Position numbers and translations under genes: made by a program
Assembly (NCBI GenBank): GCA_024643585.1
Contig: JAHEMP010000097.1
Coordinates: 1-8,029, forward strand
Direction: 5' to 3'
DNA length: 8,029 nt
Source of the DNA: Crocinitomicaceae bacterium
Lineage (GTDB): Bacteria > Bacteroidota > Bacteroidia > Flavobacteriales_D > Crocinitomicaceae
Notes under the pieces: model-generated
Told to the model about the DNA's origin: nothing
The model's input: the letters and a program-made list of their open reading frames with translations, nothing else
Database searches by the model: none
Shown here: positions 1 through 7,724 of the stretch, in pieces
Numbering within the stretch: position 1 is the stretch's first letter
Layout of the letters: each line of letters starts with the position of its first letter

Positions 1-1261
1 CAAACCGACAATAGCTACTCAATGGCCCTCCATCATTGGTCGAAACCTGCTCCTTCTCAATTTTTCTCAGCCAATCGAAACCACCATTTATACCAATCTT
101 AAAGGCGATAATATCCTTGTAATAGTAGTCGTAAAAATATTGAGAATATCCCCTGTTGTCGTAATAGGTATTTGAAATGACGAAATATTGTTCCATGGAT
201 CCAACAATACTACCATCCTCTAAAATTTCTGTTTGTCGCATTTTATAATCGAACAGTTGAGGCTCACTTTTACCTTTGGCTTCTTTTCTATTGGATTTCT
301 CTATTTCTTTCTGAGACCAGTCACTTATAATAAAGTTCTTTTCAAATTTTTCAAAACCTTGGTCTACCATCGTACTAGTTTCAAAATCAAAGCGCAGAAA
401 AAACAGGCCTGCGCCTCCAGACTGCATAGGTTCTCCATATACACCTGTAAGCGTAAATAATTTGTTATTGTCCGAATTCATGCTCATCGTTTCAACTCTT
501 TTGCCTTTCAAATCCACTGTAAATTGATCCGTTAGATCAGGCGTAATGTGGAACAAATGAAGAGCGCGATAATTCATGTAGTTTTTAAAAAGTTTTTTTG
601 TTTCAGGTTCTGAATATTCAGTAACAGAAATAAAATAATTGCCAGTGTTGGATAAATAATGTTCGTTTATTTCGGCTAAATCTCCCCTAAAAGGCAAAAC
701 ATAATCCCCTTCTGAAATTTCATTTAGTTGATTATCAAATACTTTGAAGCCGTATTTGTCTTTATTTTCATTTTTCCCAGGGACATTCCATATTACAGCA
801 AAAAAATCATTGTTCTCCGATGTTATGATGTCAAAATTACCTCTATTGTAACCCCATTCTAAATCATAACTTGCTAATACTATACCATCCCCTTCTGGTT
901 TTAATTCTGCATTGTACTTCTGTAAAAAGAATAAATCTTTGCCTTCCCTTCTATCGCTAAGAAAAACAACCAGTTCATTTCCTATTTTTTTTACCCCTTC
1001 AAAAAGTGCAACGTTTCCTTTTAATTTGGTACTTATCCTTCCCGTTTCGGTTAATTTAAAATTGTCGTACCGGGAAACTGACAAACTTCTTCTAGATTGT
1101 CGAATGGCATAAAATTGATCCCCGGAAATAGGTAAAACATCAATTACCGAACTCCCATTGCTCTTTTCAATCCCACCCCATTGAATGTCATATTCTTGGC
1201 AAAATGCAAAAACGGATAACGTCAATAAATAAGTTAAAAGAATAATTTTTCGCGTTTTCAT
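1..1261 (-). CDS. Exported protein of unknown function (3' end beyond the window)
   Basis: I do not recognise a characterised family. On the minus strand an open frame runs without a stop from ATG at 1261-1259 to the left edge, giving 420 complete codons; it is absent from ORF lists that require a stop. Residues 1-21 form a signal peptide: a basic start (MKTRK), a hydrophobic core, then FAFC before QEYD. Cleavage just before Gln is common in Bacteroidota exported proteins. The residue before Cys is Phe, so a lipoprotein is unlikely. The mature part is soluble-looking, rich in Asp, Asn, Tyr and Phe, with short strand-like segments; a beta-propeller or similar beta fold is possible, but this is inference. 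Near the edge there is a Tyr-rich stretch (about residues 369-387), then IAFKIGINGGFDWLRKIEKE, which resembles conserved C-terminal parts of uncharacterised Flavobacteriia proteins as I remember them. It is divergent from uvrA across 225 bp. The start is fixed by the signal peptide. The reading frame is well supported; the function is unknown. Confidence 0.85.
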   Translation of the reverse strand, partial: MKTRKIILLTYLLTLSVFAFCQEYDIQWGGIEKSNGSSVIDVLPISGDQFYAIRQSRRSLSVSRYDNFKLTETGRISTKLKGNVALFEGVKKIGNELVVFLSDRREGKDLFFLQKYNAELKPEGDGIVLASYDLEWGYNRGNFDIITSENNDFFAVIWNVPGKNENKDKYGFKVFDNQLNEISEGDYVLPFRGDLAEINEHYLSNTGNYFISVTEYSEPETKKLFKNYMNYRALHLFHITPDLTDQFTVDLKGKRVETMSMNSDNNKLFTLTGVYGEPMQSGGAGLFFLRFDFETSTMVDQGFEKFEKNFIISDWSQKEIEKSNRKEAKGKSEPQLFDYKMRQTEILEDGSIVGSMEQYFVISNTYYDNRGYSQYFYDYYYKDIIAFKIGINGGFDWLRKIEKEQVSTNDGGPLSSYCRF

Positions 1262-1300
1262 TATTAGCCGATTTAAATGAATTGCTAGTCAAATAAAAGA

Positions 1301-1332
1301 TCAAAACAATTTAATCAAATTTATTGTTTTGA
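1301..1332. repeat. 10-bp perfect inverted repeat with 12-bp centre in the divergent intergenic region
   Basis: TCAAAACAAT (1301-1310) and ATTGTTTTGA (1323-1332) are perfect reverse complements separated by 12 bp. The centre holds most of a minus-strand TAAATTTG element (1323-1316), so a protein bound here would cover a possible promoter of the exported protein gene. It could instead fold as a hairpin in that gene's leader if transcription starts at the upstream candidate promoter. It has no U-tract and lies upstream of both flanking genes, so a terminator is not indicated. The arms are AT-rich, which lowers confidence in function. Confidence 0.45.
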
Positions 1333-1364
1333 AATCAATAAAGCTCTCAAAACAAACAAAAGAT

Positions 1365-1398
1365 CAAATCTATACCCTTTGAATTATTTTTTTCCCAA
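1365..1398 (-). promoter_or_regulatory. Candidate Bacteroidota-type promoter for the exported protein gene
   Basis: On the minus strand TAGATTTG (1372-1365) matches the Bacteroidota -7 consensus TAnnTTTG exactly. A TTG -33 core lies at 1398-1396 with a 23-bp spacer, which is slightly long. It would give a leader of roughly 95-100 nt before the ATG at 1261. A second exact match, TAAATTTG (1323-1316), sits closer to the gene but has no well-spaced TTG (nearest at 24 bp). In AT-rich DNA such matches occur by chance, so this is a candidate only. Confidence 0.35.
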
Positions 1399-1486
1399 AG
1401 AAAGCATCCTTCTGTTCCTTCATTGAGAGTCAATAAATAGACAATTTATAGTTACTTTTAAAGCTTAAAATATTCTCAAATAATTA

Positions 1487-4270
1487 ATGGATAAATTCAT
1501 CGAGGTAAAAGGAGCCAGAGTTCACAACTTAAAAAGTTTAGACGTTAAAATTCCTCATGGGAAGATGACTGTTGTGACTGGGTTGTCGGGTTCTGGCAAA
1601 TCTTCGTTGGCTTTTGATACCTTGTATGCAGAAGGACAAAGACGTTTTATCGAGAGTTTATCTTCGTATGTTCGACAATTTTTAGGTAAACTCGACAAGC
1701 CGGAAACGGATTATATTAAAGGAATAGCCCCGGCAATAGCCATTGAACAGAAAGTAATTACCAACAATCCTCGATCAACCGTCGGCACAACTACGGAGAT
1801 TTATGATTACATGAAAATACTTTTCGCTCGTGTTGGACGAACTTTCGATCCCAAAACCGGCGAAGAGGTAAAAAAACACAATGTTCAGGATGTTTTAAAC
1901 CTACTTAAAGAACAAAGTTCAACCACAAAAGCAATGATTTTAAGCCCTATTTTGGGTTTTGAAAAATACGGAATTGAAAGACAACTTCAACTCCTTTTTG
2001 ATCAAGGTTATTCGCGCTTATTTTTAGAAGAAGAGACGCTGAATTTGGAAGATATTCTTCAGAATCCACCAAAAAACATAACCGACTCGTATTTAATGAT
2101 AGACAGAATTGTTTGTCGATTTGAATTGGAGGAAGAGGAGTCCCGAATTGCAGATTCCATTCAGTTGGCTTTTGGCGAGGGAAATGGTGTCTGTATGATT
2201 TACTTCCCCGACAGCAAAGAATCATATGATTTTTCTACATTGTTCGAGTTAAACGGTATTTCTTATCAAGAACCGAATGAACATTTTTTTACTTTCAACA
2301 ACCCTTTTGGAGCTTGTAAAAGGTGCGATGGTTATGGTCAAGTAATCGGTATTGATGAAAATCTTGTTATTCCAAATCGATCGTTAAGCGTTTATGACGG
2401 CGCTATTGCATGCTGGAAAGGCGAATCTATGGGTGAATACTTGAATCAACTGATTTTCAATGCTAAAAAGTTTGATTTCCCCATCCACAGGCCAATTGAC
2501 GATTTGACTGAAGCAGAATACAGCTTGCTTTGGCAAGGAAATGGACACTTTACGGGACTGAATGAATTCTTTAAGTTCTTAGAGTCTCAAACTTATAAAA
2601 TTCAATACCGCGTCATGCTCTCTCGATACAGAGGTAAAACGGATTGTAAAGATTGCCATGGCACTCGATTAAGAAAAGATGCCAATTATGTAAAAATCGA
2701 TGGCAAATCAATAACAGATGTAGTTTTAATGCCCGTTACAGAATCATTGGCGTTCTTTGAAAGCTTAGATTTGATGAATCAAGATGCCCAGGTAGCGAAG
2801 CGGATTCTACCAGAAATTGTAAGTCGATTAAGATTCTTGACCGAAGTCGGCTTGGGTTATTTAACAATAAATCGGGCCGCAAATACCCTTTCTGGTGGAG
2901 AATCTCAGCGTATAAATCTTGCCACTTCCCTTGGAAGTACACTTGTGGGTTCCATGTATATCTTGGATGAACCTTCTATTGGTCTGCACCCAAGGGATAC
3001 AGAAAGACTGGTCAACGTACTTCATAATCTTAGAGATTTAGGCAATACGGTAATTGTAGTCGAACACGAAGAGGATATTATGAAGGCGGCAGATGAAATA
3101 TTGGATATTGGTCCCGGAGCTGGCAGATATGGAGGCGAATTGGTGTTTCAGGGTGATCACAAAGCACTTTTGAAAGCGAAGAATAGTTTGACGGCTGATT
3201 ATTTACTGGAAAAAGAATTCATTGAAATACCCAAAAAACGCCGTTCTCAAAAAAACAAAATAGAAATACTAGGGGCTAGAAAAAACAATTTGAAAAATAT
3301 TAATGTTGATATACCCTTGAATAATCTGGTATGTGTTACAGGCGTCAGTGGTTCTGGTAAATCCACACTAATTAGAGATATCCTTTATCCTGGGGTTCGT
3401 GGTCATTTAGGAATTGTCTCCTCAAATCCCAATGGAGCATATCGCGAAATTACGGGCGATTTAAAGTTGATAAAATCTGTTGAATTTGTAGATCAAAATC
3501 CTATTGGCAAATCTTCTCGGAGTAATCCTGCCACCTACGTAAAAGCATTCGATGATATTCGTGACTTGTATTCAAGATTACCCCTAGCAAAAAATCGAGG
3601 GTACAAACCTGGTTTTTTTAGTTTTAATGTAGAAGGTGGACGATGTGAAATGTGTGAAGGCGAAGGTGAAATTACGGTCGGAATGCAGTTCATGGCAGAT
3701 GTGCATTTGCCATGTGATGTTTGTGAAGGAAAAAGATACAAATCCGAAACGCTTGAAGTTGAGTTAAATGGTGTAAATATCGCTGATTTACTTTCCTTGG
3801 AAATTGAGGAAGCTGTAGAGTTTTTTAGAAAACAAAAAGGAAAAACAGAAGAAAAAATCGTACAAAAATTGGAGCCCCTTGTTGAAGTCGGATTAGGTTA
3901 TCTCCAGTTGGGTCAATCCTCAAGTACTTTATCAGGAGGTGAAGCTCAACGAGTAAAACTAGCTTCTTTTCTATCAAAAGGAACAAACACTGACCCTACT
4001 CTATTCATTTTTGACGAACCTACAACTGGACTTCATTTTCATGACGTGAAAAAATTAATCATTGCCTTCAATGCACTAATTAATACTGGTCATTCAGTGG
4101 TCGTAATTGAACACAACATGGATGTAATAAAATCAGCTGATTATATTATTGATTTAGGTCCTGAAGGAGGCAATTTGGGTGGCAATTTGGTATTTACTGG
4201 AACCCCAGAAAAATTAATTTCGGAAGAATCAAGTTATACCGGAAAGTACTTAAAGGAGAAACTGAATTAA
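1487..4270 (+). CDS. uvrA: Excinuclease ABC subunit A (UvrA)
   Basis: UvrA is the cytoplasmic dimeric ATPase that finds helix-distorting DNA damage and loads UvrB in nucleotide excision repair. The protein has 927 residues (E. coli: 940) and two ABC ATPase halves. Half one has Walker A GLSGSGKSS (32-40, K38), signature LSGGESQ (468-474) and Walker B with D494/E495. Half two has Walker A GVSGSGKST (619-627, K625), signature LSGGEAQ (815-821) and Walker B with D843/E844. The segment after GRTFD (about 118-245) fits the UvrB-binding domain, so this is a UvrA1-type protein, not a shortened UvrA2. The second zinc module is intact: C720, C723, C743, C746. The first keeps only C277 and C280; the earlier CxxC pair is replaced around 253-261 (FELNGISYQ), as I recall for Bacteroidota UvrA in general. 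The ATG at 1487 gives the expected MDKFIEVKGAR start; no Shine-Dalgarno is present. A weak promoter-like TACTTTTA lies at 1453-1460. It ends 31 bp before the convergent symporter gene. Confidence 0.98.
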   Translation: MDKFIEVKGARVHNLKSLDVKIPHGKMTVVTGLSGSGKSSLAFDTLYAEGQRRFIESLSSYVRQFLGKLDKPETDYIKGIAPAIAIEQKVITNNPRSTVGTTTEIYDYMKILFARVGRTFDPKTGEEVKKHNVQDVLNLLKEQSSTTKAMILSPILGFEKYGIERQLQLLFDQGYSRLFLEEETLNLEDILQNPPKNITDSYLMIDRIVCRFELEEEESRIADSIQLAFGEGNGVCMIYFPDSKESYDFSTLFELNGISYQEPNEHFFTFNNPFGACKRCDGYGQVIGIDENLVIPNRSLSVYDGAIACWKGESMGEYLNQLIFNAKKFDFPIHRPIDDLTEAEYSLLWQGNGHFTGLNEFFKFLESQTYKIQYRVMLSRYRGKTDCKDCHGTRLRKDANYVKIDGKSITDVVLMPVTESLAFFESLDLMNQDAQVAKRILPEIVSRLRFLTEVGLGYLTINRAANTLSGGESQRINLATSLGSTLVGSMYILDEPSIGLHPRDTERLVNVLHNLRDLGNTVIVVEHEEDIMKAADEILDIGPGAGRYGGELVFQGDHKALLKAKNSLTADYLLEKEFIEIPKKRRSQKNKIEILGARKNNLKNINVDIPLNNLVCVTGVSGSGKSTLIRDILYPGVRGHLGIVSSNPNGAYREITGDLKLIKSVEFVDQNPIGKSSRSNPATYVKAFDDIRDLYSRLPLAKNRGYKPGFFSFNVEGGRCEMCEGEGEITVGMQFMADVHLPCDVCEGKRYKSETLEVELNGVNIADLLSLEIEEAVEFFRKQKGKTEEKIVQKLEPLVEVGLGYLQLGQSSSTLSGGEAQRVKLASFLSKGTNTDPTLFIFDEPTTGLHFHDVKKLIIAFNALINTGHSVVVIEHNMDVIKSADYIIDLGPEGGNLGGNLVFTGTPEKLISEESSYTGKYLKEKLN

Positions 4271-4301
4271 TCCAGGGTTTCATTTTAAATCACTGCTGTA
4301 A

Positions 4302-5702
4302 TCAATACATTTTTTCTGACTTTGCGACAATAGCTGAAACTGTAGCGTCACTGGTGACATTTACGACTGTTCTGCACATATCCAGCAATCTGTCCATTGG
4401 ATAAATTATTGTTATCCACAGTGGATTTAAACCCACACTCGTTAATACAATCATCAACATAATTAATCCTGCACTTGGGACAGCAGCGGCACCAATAGAC
4501 GCCAAAGTTGTCGTACCAACGATTCCCAATTGCTGATAAATCGTCAAGTCAACATCGTGGTATTGCGCTAAGAATATTACCGCAATCGCCTGATAAAGAG
4601 ATGTTCCGTCCATATTTACGGTTGCTCCAATTGGCAAAACGAAATCCGTTGCTGCTTTTGGAACTTTTAAATTATGTTCTACACATTCTATAGTCACTGG
4701 TAAAGTTGCAGCACTAGATGACGTTGAAAAAGCTAAAAATTGTGCTGGACTTAATCCTGCGAAAAAATCTCGGTATTTAATTTTTACACCAAAAACTTTA
4801 AGTAGTAAAGGGTAAAAACCGAATAGAAGTATTGCTAAGCCTAAAACCACTAGAAGTCCATATTGACCTAGTTTCATAAACATAGTTAAAATTTCTGAAG
4901 GATTATTCGCCATTTTGGCTAGTACGCCTGCCATTAGACAGAATACAAAAAATGGTGCAGCCATCATAACAATGTTGACCATTTTTATAAAAACCTCATT
5001 TGCCCCGTCACAAAATTGAATGACAATCGGAGATTTATCTTTCGGAATAAAAGCCAACGCAATGCCGAAAAACAAAGCAAAAACTATTACCTGAAGCATT
5101 TTAGATCCATCACTCATGGCAATGAAAATGTTCTCAGGAACCATATCAATTAGGGGTTGTAAAGGCCCGCTTTCTTTTGTTTTTTGGGCATCTGCATTTT
5201 TTGAAGCTAATTTTTGATACGTGGTCCCTTCAGTGTCCAATTGCATTTGTTCTTTGACCTGTGCAATTTTTTCCGGACTGACAGAGGCAATTCGATTGTC
5301 ATTGTCAATTATTGGAATTTTATTTTCATGTGCCCACAACTCATACTGTAACCTATTGTTCAATTTTTGGTCCCCTTCTTCTTGAATCCCAGGTTGAAAT
5401 AGATTTACCAAAGTCAGACCCAAGGATACAGCCGCGACCGTTGTTACTAAGTACAATCCTAACGTTTTTGCCCCCATTCTGCCAAGGGTGGATAAATCGC
5501 CTAAGGATGCAACACCTGTAATTATACTGAATAACACCAGTGGTACCGCAATAAATTTAAGGCAATTGATAAAAATGGTGCCAAATGGATCAATCCAATC
5601 AATTGTAAATTTATTCCAACCCATTTGTCCTGAAATCAAAGCCCACAAAACCCCAAGGGCCATAGCGATGATAATTTTCCAATGCAATGCCATTTTTTTC
5701 AT
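4302..5702 (-). CDS. Dicarboxylate/acidic amino acid:cation symporter, SLC1 (DAACS) family
   Basis: This is a 466-residue inner-membrane secondary transporter of the glutamate/aspartate/C4-dicarboxylate symporter family, driven by Na+ or H+. Eight membrane segments and two re-entrant hairpins can be placed: TM1 about 7-25, TM2 41-66, TM3 76-101, TM4 190-220, TM5 236-262, TM6 276-300, HP1 around SSSAATLP (328-335), TM7 with NMDGT (363-367), HP2 about 390-412, and TM8 with DRLLDMCRTVVNVTSD (437-452). By alignment with archaeal GltPh, D441 and R444 match the substrate-binding D394 and R397, and N448 and D452 match Na+-site N401 and D405. The conserved Arg supports an acidic substrate rather than a neutral amino acid. 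Residues about 103-184 form a hydrophilic, charged loop between TM3 and TM4, roughly 50 residues longer than in GltPh. Start: ATG at 5702; M4 (5693) is an alternative. It is divergent from rho and convergent with uvrA. The exact substrate (glutamate, aspartate, succinate or another) cannot be told, so no symbol is given. Confidence 0.93.
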   Translation of the reverse strand: MKKMALHWKIIIAMALGVLWALISGQMGWNKFTIDWIDPFGTIFINCLKFIAVPLVLFSIITGVASLGDLSTLGRMGAKTLGLYLVTTVAAVSLGLTLVNLFQPGIQEEGDQKLNNRLQYELWAHENKIPIIDNDNRIASVSPEKIAQVKEQMQLDTEGTTYQKLASKNADAQKTKESGPLQPLIDMVPENIFIAMSDGSKMLQVIVFALFFGIALAFIPKDKSPIVIQFCDGANEVFIKMVNIVMMAAPFFVFCLMAGVLAKMANNPSEILTMFMKLGQYGLLVVLGLAILLFGFYPLLLKVFGVKIKYRDFFAGLSPAQFLAFSTSSSAATLPVTIECVEHNLKVPKAATDFVLPIGATVNMDGTSLYQAIAVIFLAQYHDVDLTIYQQLGIVGTTTLASIGAAAVPSAGLIMLMIVLTSVGLNPLWITIIYPMDRLLDMCRTVVNVTSDATVSAIVAKSEKMY

Positions 5703-5834
5703 ATTCGAAATTAATTATAAAAATTACAATCAATCTATTAAACCTGATTTTTAATGGTTTTGATCTATTTCTTAAAAATTTATCATTTTTCCAATTGAGG
5801 GTTGCATTTATAAATATTATTCGTAACATTGTCA

Positions 5835-5853
5835 TGTCGAAACACATTCGACA
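5835..5853. repeat. 7-bp perfect inverted repeat (hairpin) upstream of rho
   Basis: TGTCGAA (5835-5841) and TTCGACA (5847-5853) are perfect reverse complements around a 5-nt loop, ACACA. It lies 61 bp before the rho start and 132 bp before the symporter start, in a 212-bp AT-rich divergent region, and is the most GC-rich part of its surroundings. It could be a protein-binding site or a hairpin in the rho leader. No U-tract follows closely on either strand, so an intrinsic terminator is unlikely. I found no convincing promoter for rho or for the symporter here; an exact TATTTTTG on the minus strand (5865-5858) lacks a TTG partner. Confidence 0.45.
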
Positions 5854-5914
5854 ATTCCAAAAATATTTTCCATTTTTTAGAATTATCCCTGATTAGTTCA
5901 TTTATATTATCTCT

Positions 5915-7714
5915 ATGGATTTAAAAGAGTTGGAGAGCAAAAAGCTCCCTGATTTGCGTGAAATTGCCAAATCTGCTGGCATACAACGTGTTGAAAGCTA
6001 CAAAAAAGCTGAACTTATTAACCTCATCGCAAATAGTGAATCTTCTTCTGCAAAGAAGCAAGAAAAAACCTCCGTTGATTCTTCGGCTGCAAATTCCGAA
6101 GGAAAAAGAAAACGCGTGCGAGTGGTGGTGCAAAAAGAAGCACCTAGTTTATTCAGTGATACATCAGAAATTGAAAATAAGAAGGAGAGCGAATCTCCTG
6201 TTGTTGAAGAAATTAAAGTCACTGATGCCCCAAAACCAAAAACGGAAAAAGGAAACATACTGCTTCAAAGTGCATTAAAGGCAAAAGAAGCATATGAAAA
6301 AGGCGAGTCAAATCCTCAAGAAACAGCTGTTGAGAATACCAGTAATGCTAAAGATTCGAAGCTATCAAAGGATAAAGATCAACCTTCTACTGAAGCAGGG
6401 GCTGAACCAAATGATTCAGGGCGTCAAAACCCGAATAGACCCAACAAAATAGACCGTCCAAATAGACAACCCAATCCAAGAGCTGATAGAAACAATCCTA
6501 ATCATCCCGCAAATCGCTCAAATGATGGTAATAACAAAGGGAATTCCAATAGAAATGACAACCGCCAAAAGGAAAAAGAGGACGACGGCTTTGATTTAGT
6601 TGGCATCGTTACAGCTGAAGGTTCATTAGAAGTAATTCAAGATGGATATGGATTTTTACGTTCTTCAGACTACAACTACTTGCCATCTCCAGATGATGTC
6701 TATGTTTCACAAAGTCAAATCAAATTATTTGGTTTAAAAACTGGAGATACCGTAAAAGGAACAATTCGTCCACCGAGAGAAGGAGAAAAGTTTTTCCCTT
6801 TGGTAAAAGTAGAAAGTATAAACGGACGTCACCCTTCTTACATAAGAGATCGTGTTCCTTTTCAATATTTAACACCACTATTTCCAGACGAAAAATTCAA
6901 ACTGACGGGCCATGACAAAGAAAGCATGTCGACTCGAATAATGGATTTATTTGCTCCGATTGGAAAAGGTCAACGAGGAATGATTGTTGCCCAACCAAAA
7001 ACGGGTAAAACAATGTTATTAAAGGATGTAGCAAACGCAATAGCGGCAAATCACCCTGAAACTTATTTGATAGTTTTGCTTATTGATGAGCGTCCGGAAG
7101 AGGTTACAGATATGGCAAGAAGCGTTCGCGCGGAAGTTATCGCTTCTACATTCGACGAACCAGCGGACAGACATGTGAAAGTTGCAAATATGGTTTTGGA
7201 GAAAGCAAAACGTATGGTAGAATGCGGACACGACGTTTGTATCCTTTTGGATTCAATTACACGTCTTGCTCGAGCTTACAATACTGTTTCTCCAGCTTCA
7301 GGAAAAGTACTTTCTGGTGGTGTGGATGCCAACGCTTTGCACAAACCAAAACGATTCTTTGGATCTGCTCGTAAAATTGAAAATGGTGGTTCCCTTTCCA
7401 TTATCGCTACCGCGTTAACAGAAACGGGTTCTAAAATGGACGAAGTAATCTTCGAAGAATTTAAAGGAACAGGTAACATGGAGTTGCAATTGGATCGAAA
7501 AATTTCAAACAGAAGAATTTACCCAGCGATCGATATTTTGGCTTCAGGAACAAGACGCGAAGATTTGTTATTAGGAAAAGAAGCTCTACAACGTATATGG
7601 GTATTGCGTAAATTCTTGGCAGACATGAACCCAATTGAAGCCATGGAATTCGTTAAAAACCAAATGAACGGAACCATTTCTAACGAAGAGTTTTTAGCTT
7701 CGATGAACAGTTAA
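5915..7714 (+). CDS. rho: Transcription termination factor Rho with long disordered insertion
   Basis: Rho is the hexameric RNA-dependent ATPase and helicase that ends transcription of untranslated RNA. The protein has 599 residues against 419 in E. coli. Order: N-terminal Rho_N helical domain (about 1-40); a charged low-complexity linker (about 41-224), with 168-218 rich in Asn, Arg, Asp and Pro; the cold-shock-like RNA-binding domain (about 229-303) with YGFLRS (245-250) and PDDVYVSQSQI (259-269); and the RecA-like motor. Motor motifs: Walker A QPKTGKT (360-366, K365), DERPEE with catalytic-type E392 (E. coli E211), Walker B ILLDS (443-447, D446), Q-loop LSGGVDANALHKP (466-478), and SGTR with R547 matching E. 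coli arginine finger R366. All core motifs are intact, so the protein should be active. The ATG at 5915 keeps the complete N-terminal domain; no Shine-Dalgarno is present. The extra length is in the linker, not the core. A small membrane-protein gene starts 10 bp after the stop, suggesting cotranscription. Confidence 0.98.
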   Translation: MDLKELESKKLPDLREIAKSAGIQRVESYKKAELINLIANSESSSAKKQEKTSVDSSAANSEGKRKRVRVVVQKEAPSLFSDTSEIENKKESESPVVEEIKVTDAPKPKTEKGNILLQSALKAKEAYEKGESNPQETAVENTSNAKDSKLSKDKDQPSTEAGAEPNDSGRQNPNRPNKIDRPNRQPNPRADRNNPNHPANRSNDGNNKGNSNRNDNRQKEKEDDGFDLVGIVTAEGSLEVIQDGYGFLRSSDYNYLPSPDDVYVSQSQIKLFGLKTGDTVKGTIRPPREGEKFFPLVKVESINGRHPSYIRDRVPFQYLTPLFPDEKFKLTGHDKESMSTRIMDLFAPIGKGQRGMIVAQPKTGKTMLLKDVANAIAANHPETYLIVLLIDERPEEVTDMARSVRAEVIASTFDEPADRHVKVANMVLEKAKRMVECGHDVCILLDSITRLARAYNTVSPASGKVLSGGVDANALHKPKRFFGSARKIENGGSLSIIATALTETGSKMDEVIFEEFKGTGNMELQLDRKISNRRIYPAIDILASGTRREDLLLGKEALQRIWVLRKFLADMNPIEAMEFVKNQMNGTISNEEFLASMNS

Positions 7715-7724
7715 TTTTAACCAA

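Noticed and set aside
233..460. Plus-strand 75-codon open frame near the left edge
   Set aside because: It is the antisense shadow of the exported protein gene, whose minus-strand frame is open for 420 codons and begins with a signal peptide. The same applies to 912-1112.
1453..1460. TACTTTTA as the uvrA -7 promoter element
   Set aside because: It deviates from TAnnTTTG at the last base and the nearest upstream TTG (1423-1425) is 27 bp away, too far for a confident call.
1456..1470. TTTTAA-AGC-TTAAAA palindrome before uvrA
   Set aside because: The arms are six AT pairs only, expected by chance in this composition.
1487..4270. UvrA2-type resistance paralogue
   Set aside because: UvrA2 proteins lack the UvrB-binding domain; here about 125 residues fitting that domain are present after GRTFD, so it is the canonical repair subunit.
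4271..4301. Possible bidirectional terminator between uvrA and the symporter
   Set aside because: The 31-bp gap has no stem of useful length and no U-tract on either strand. Termination here may be Rho-dependent or may occur inside the opposing gene.
5858..5865. Minus-strand TATTTTTG as promoter of the symporter
   Set aside because: It matches the -7 consensus but no TTG exists at any plausible spacing upstream, and the leader would be about 150 nt.
5687..5896. Plus-strand 69-codon open frame across the symporter start and the intergenic region
   Set aside because: It overlaps the symporter start in antisense, is dominated by Ile, Phe, Asn and Lys as expected from AT-rich non-coding DNA, and has no recognisable motif.
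5958..6278. Plus-strand 106-codon frame inside rho
   Set aside because: It is an out-of-frame shadow of the Lys/Ser-rich rho linker; the rho frame continues with all motifs intact, so neither a frameshift nor an overlapping gene is needed.
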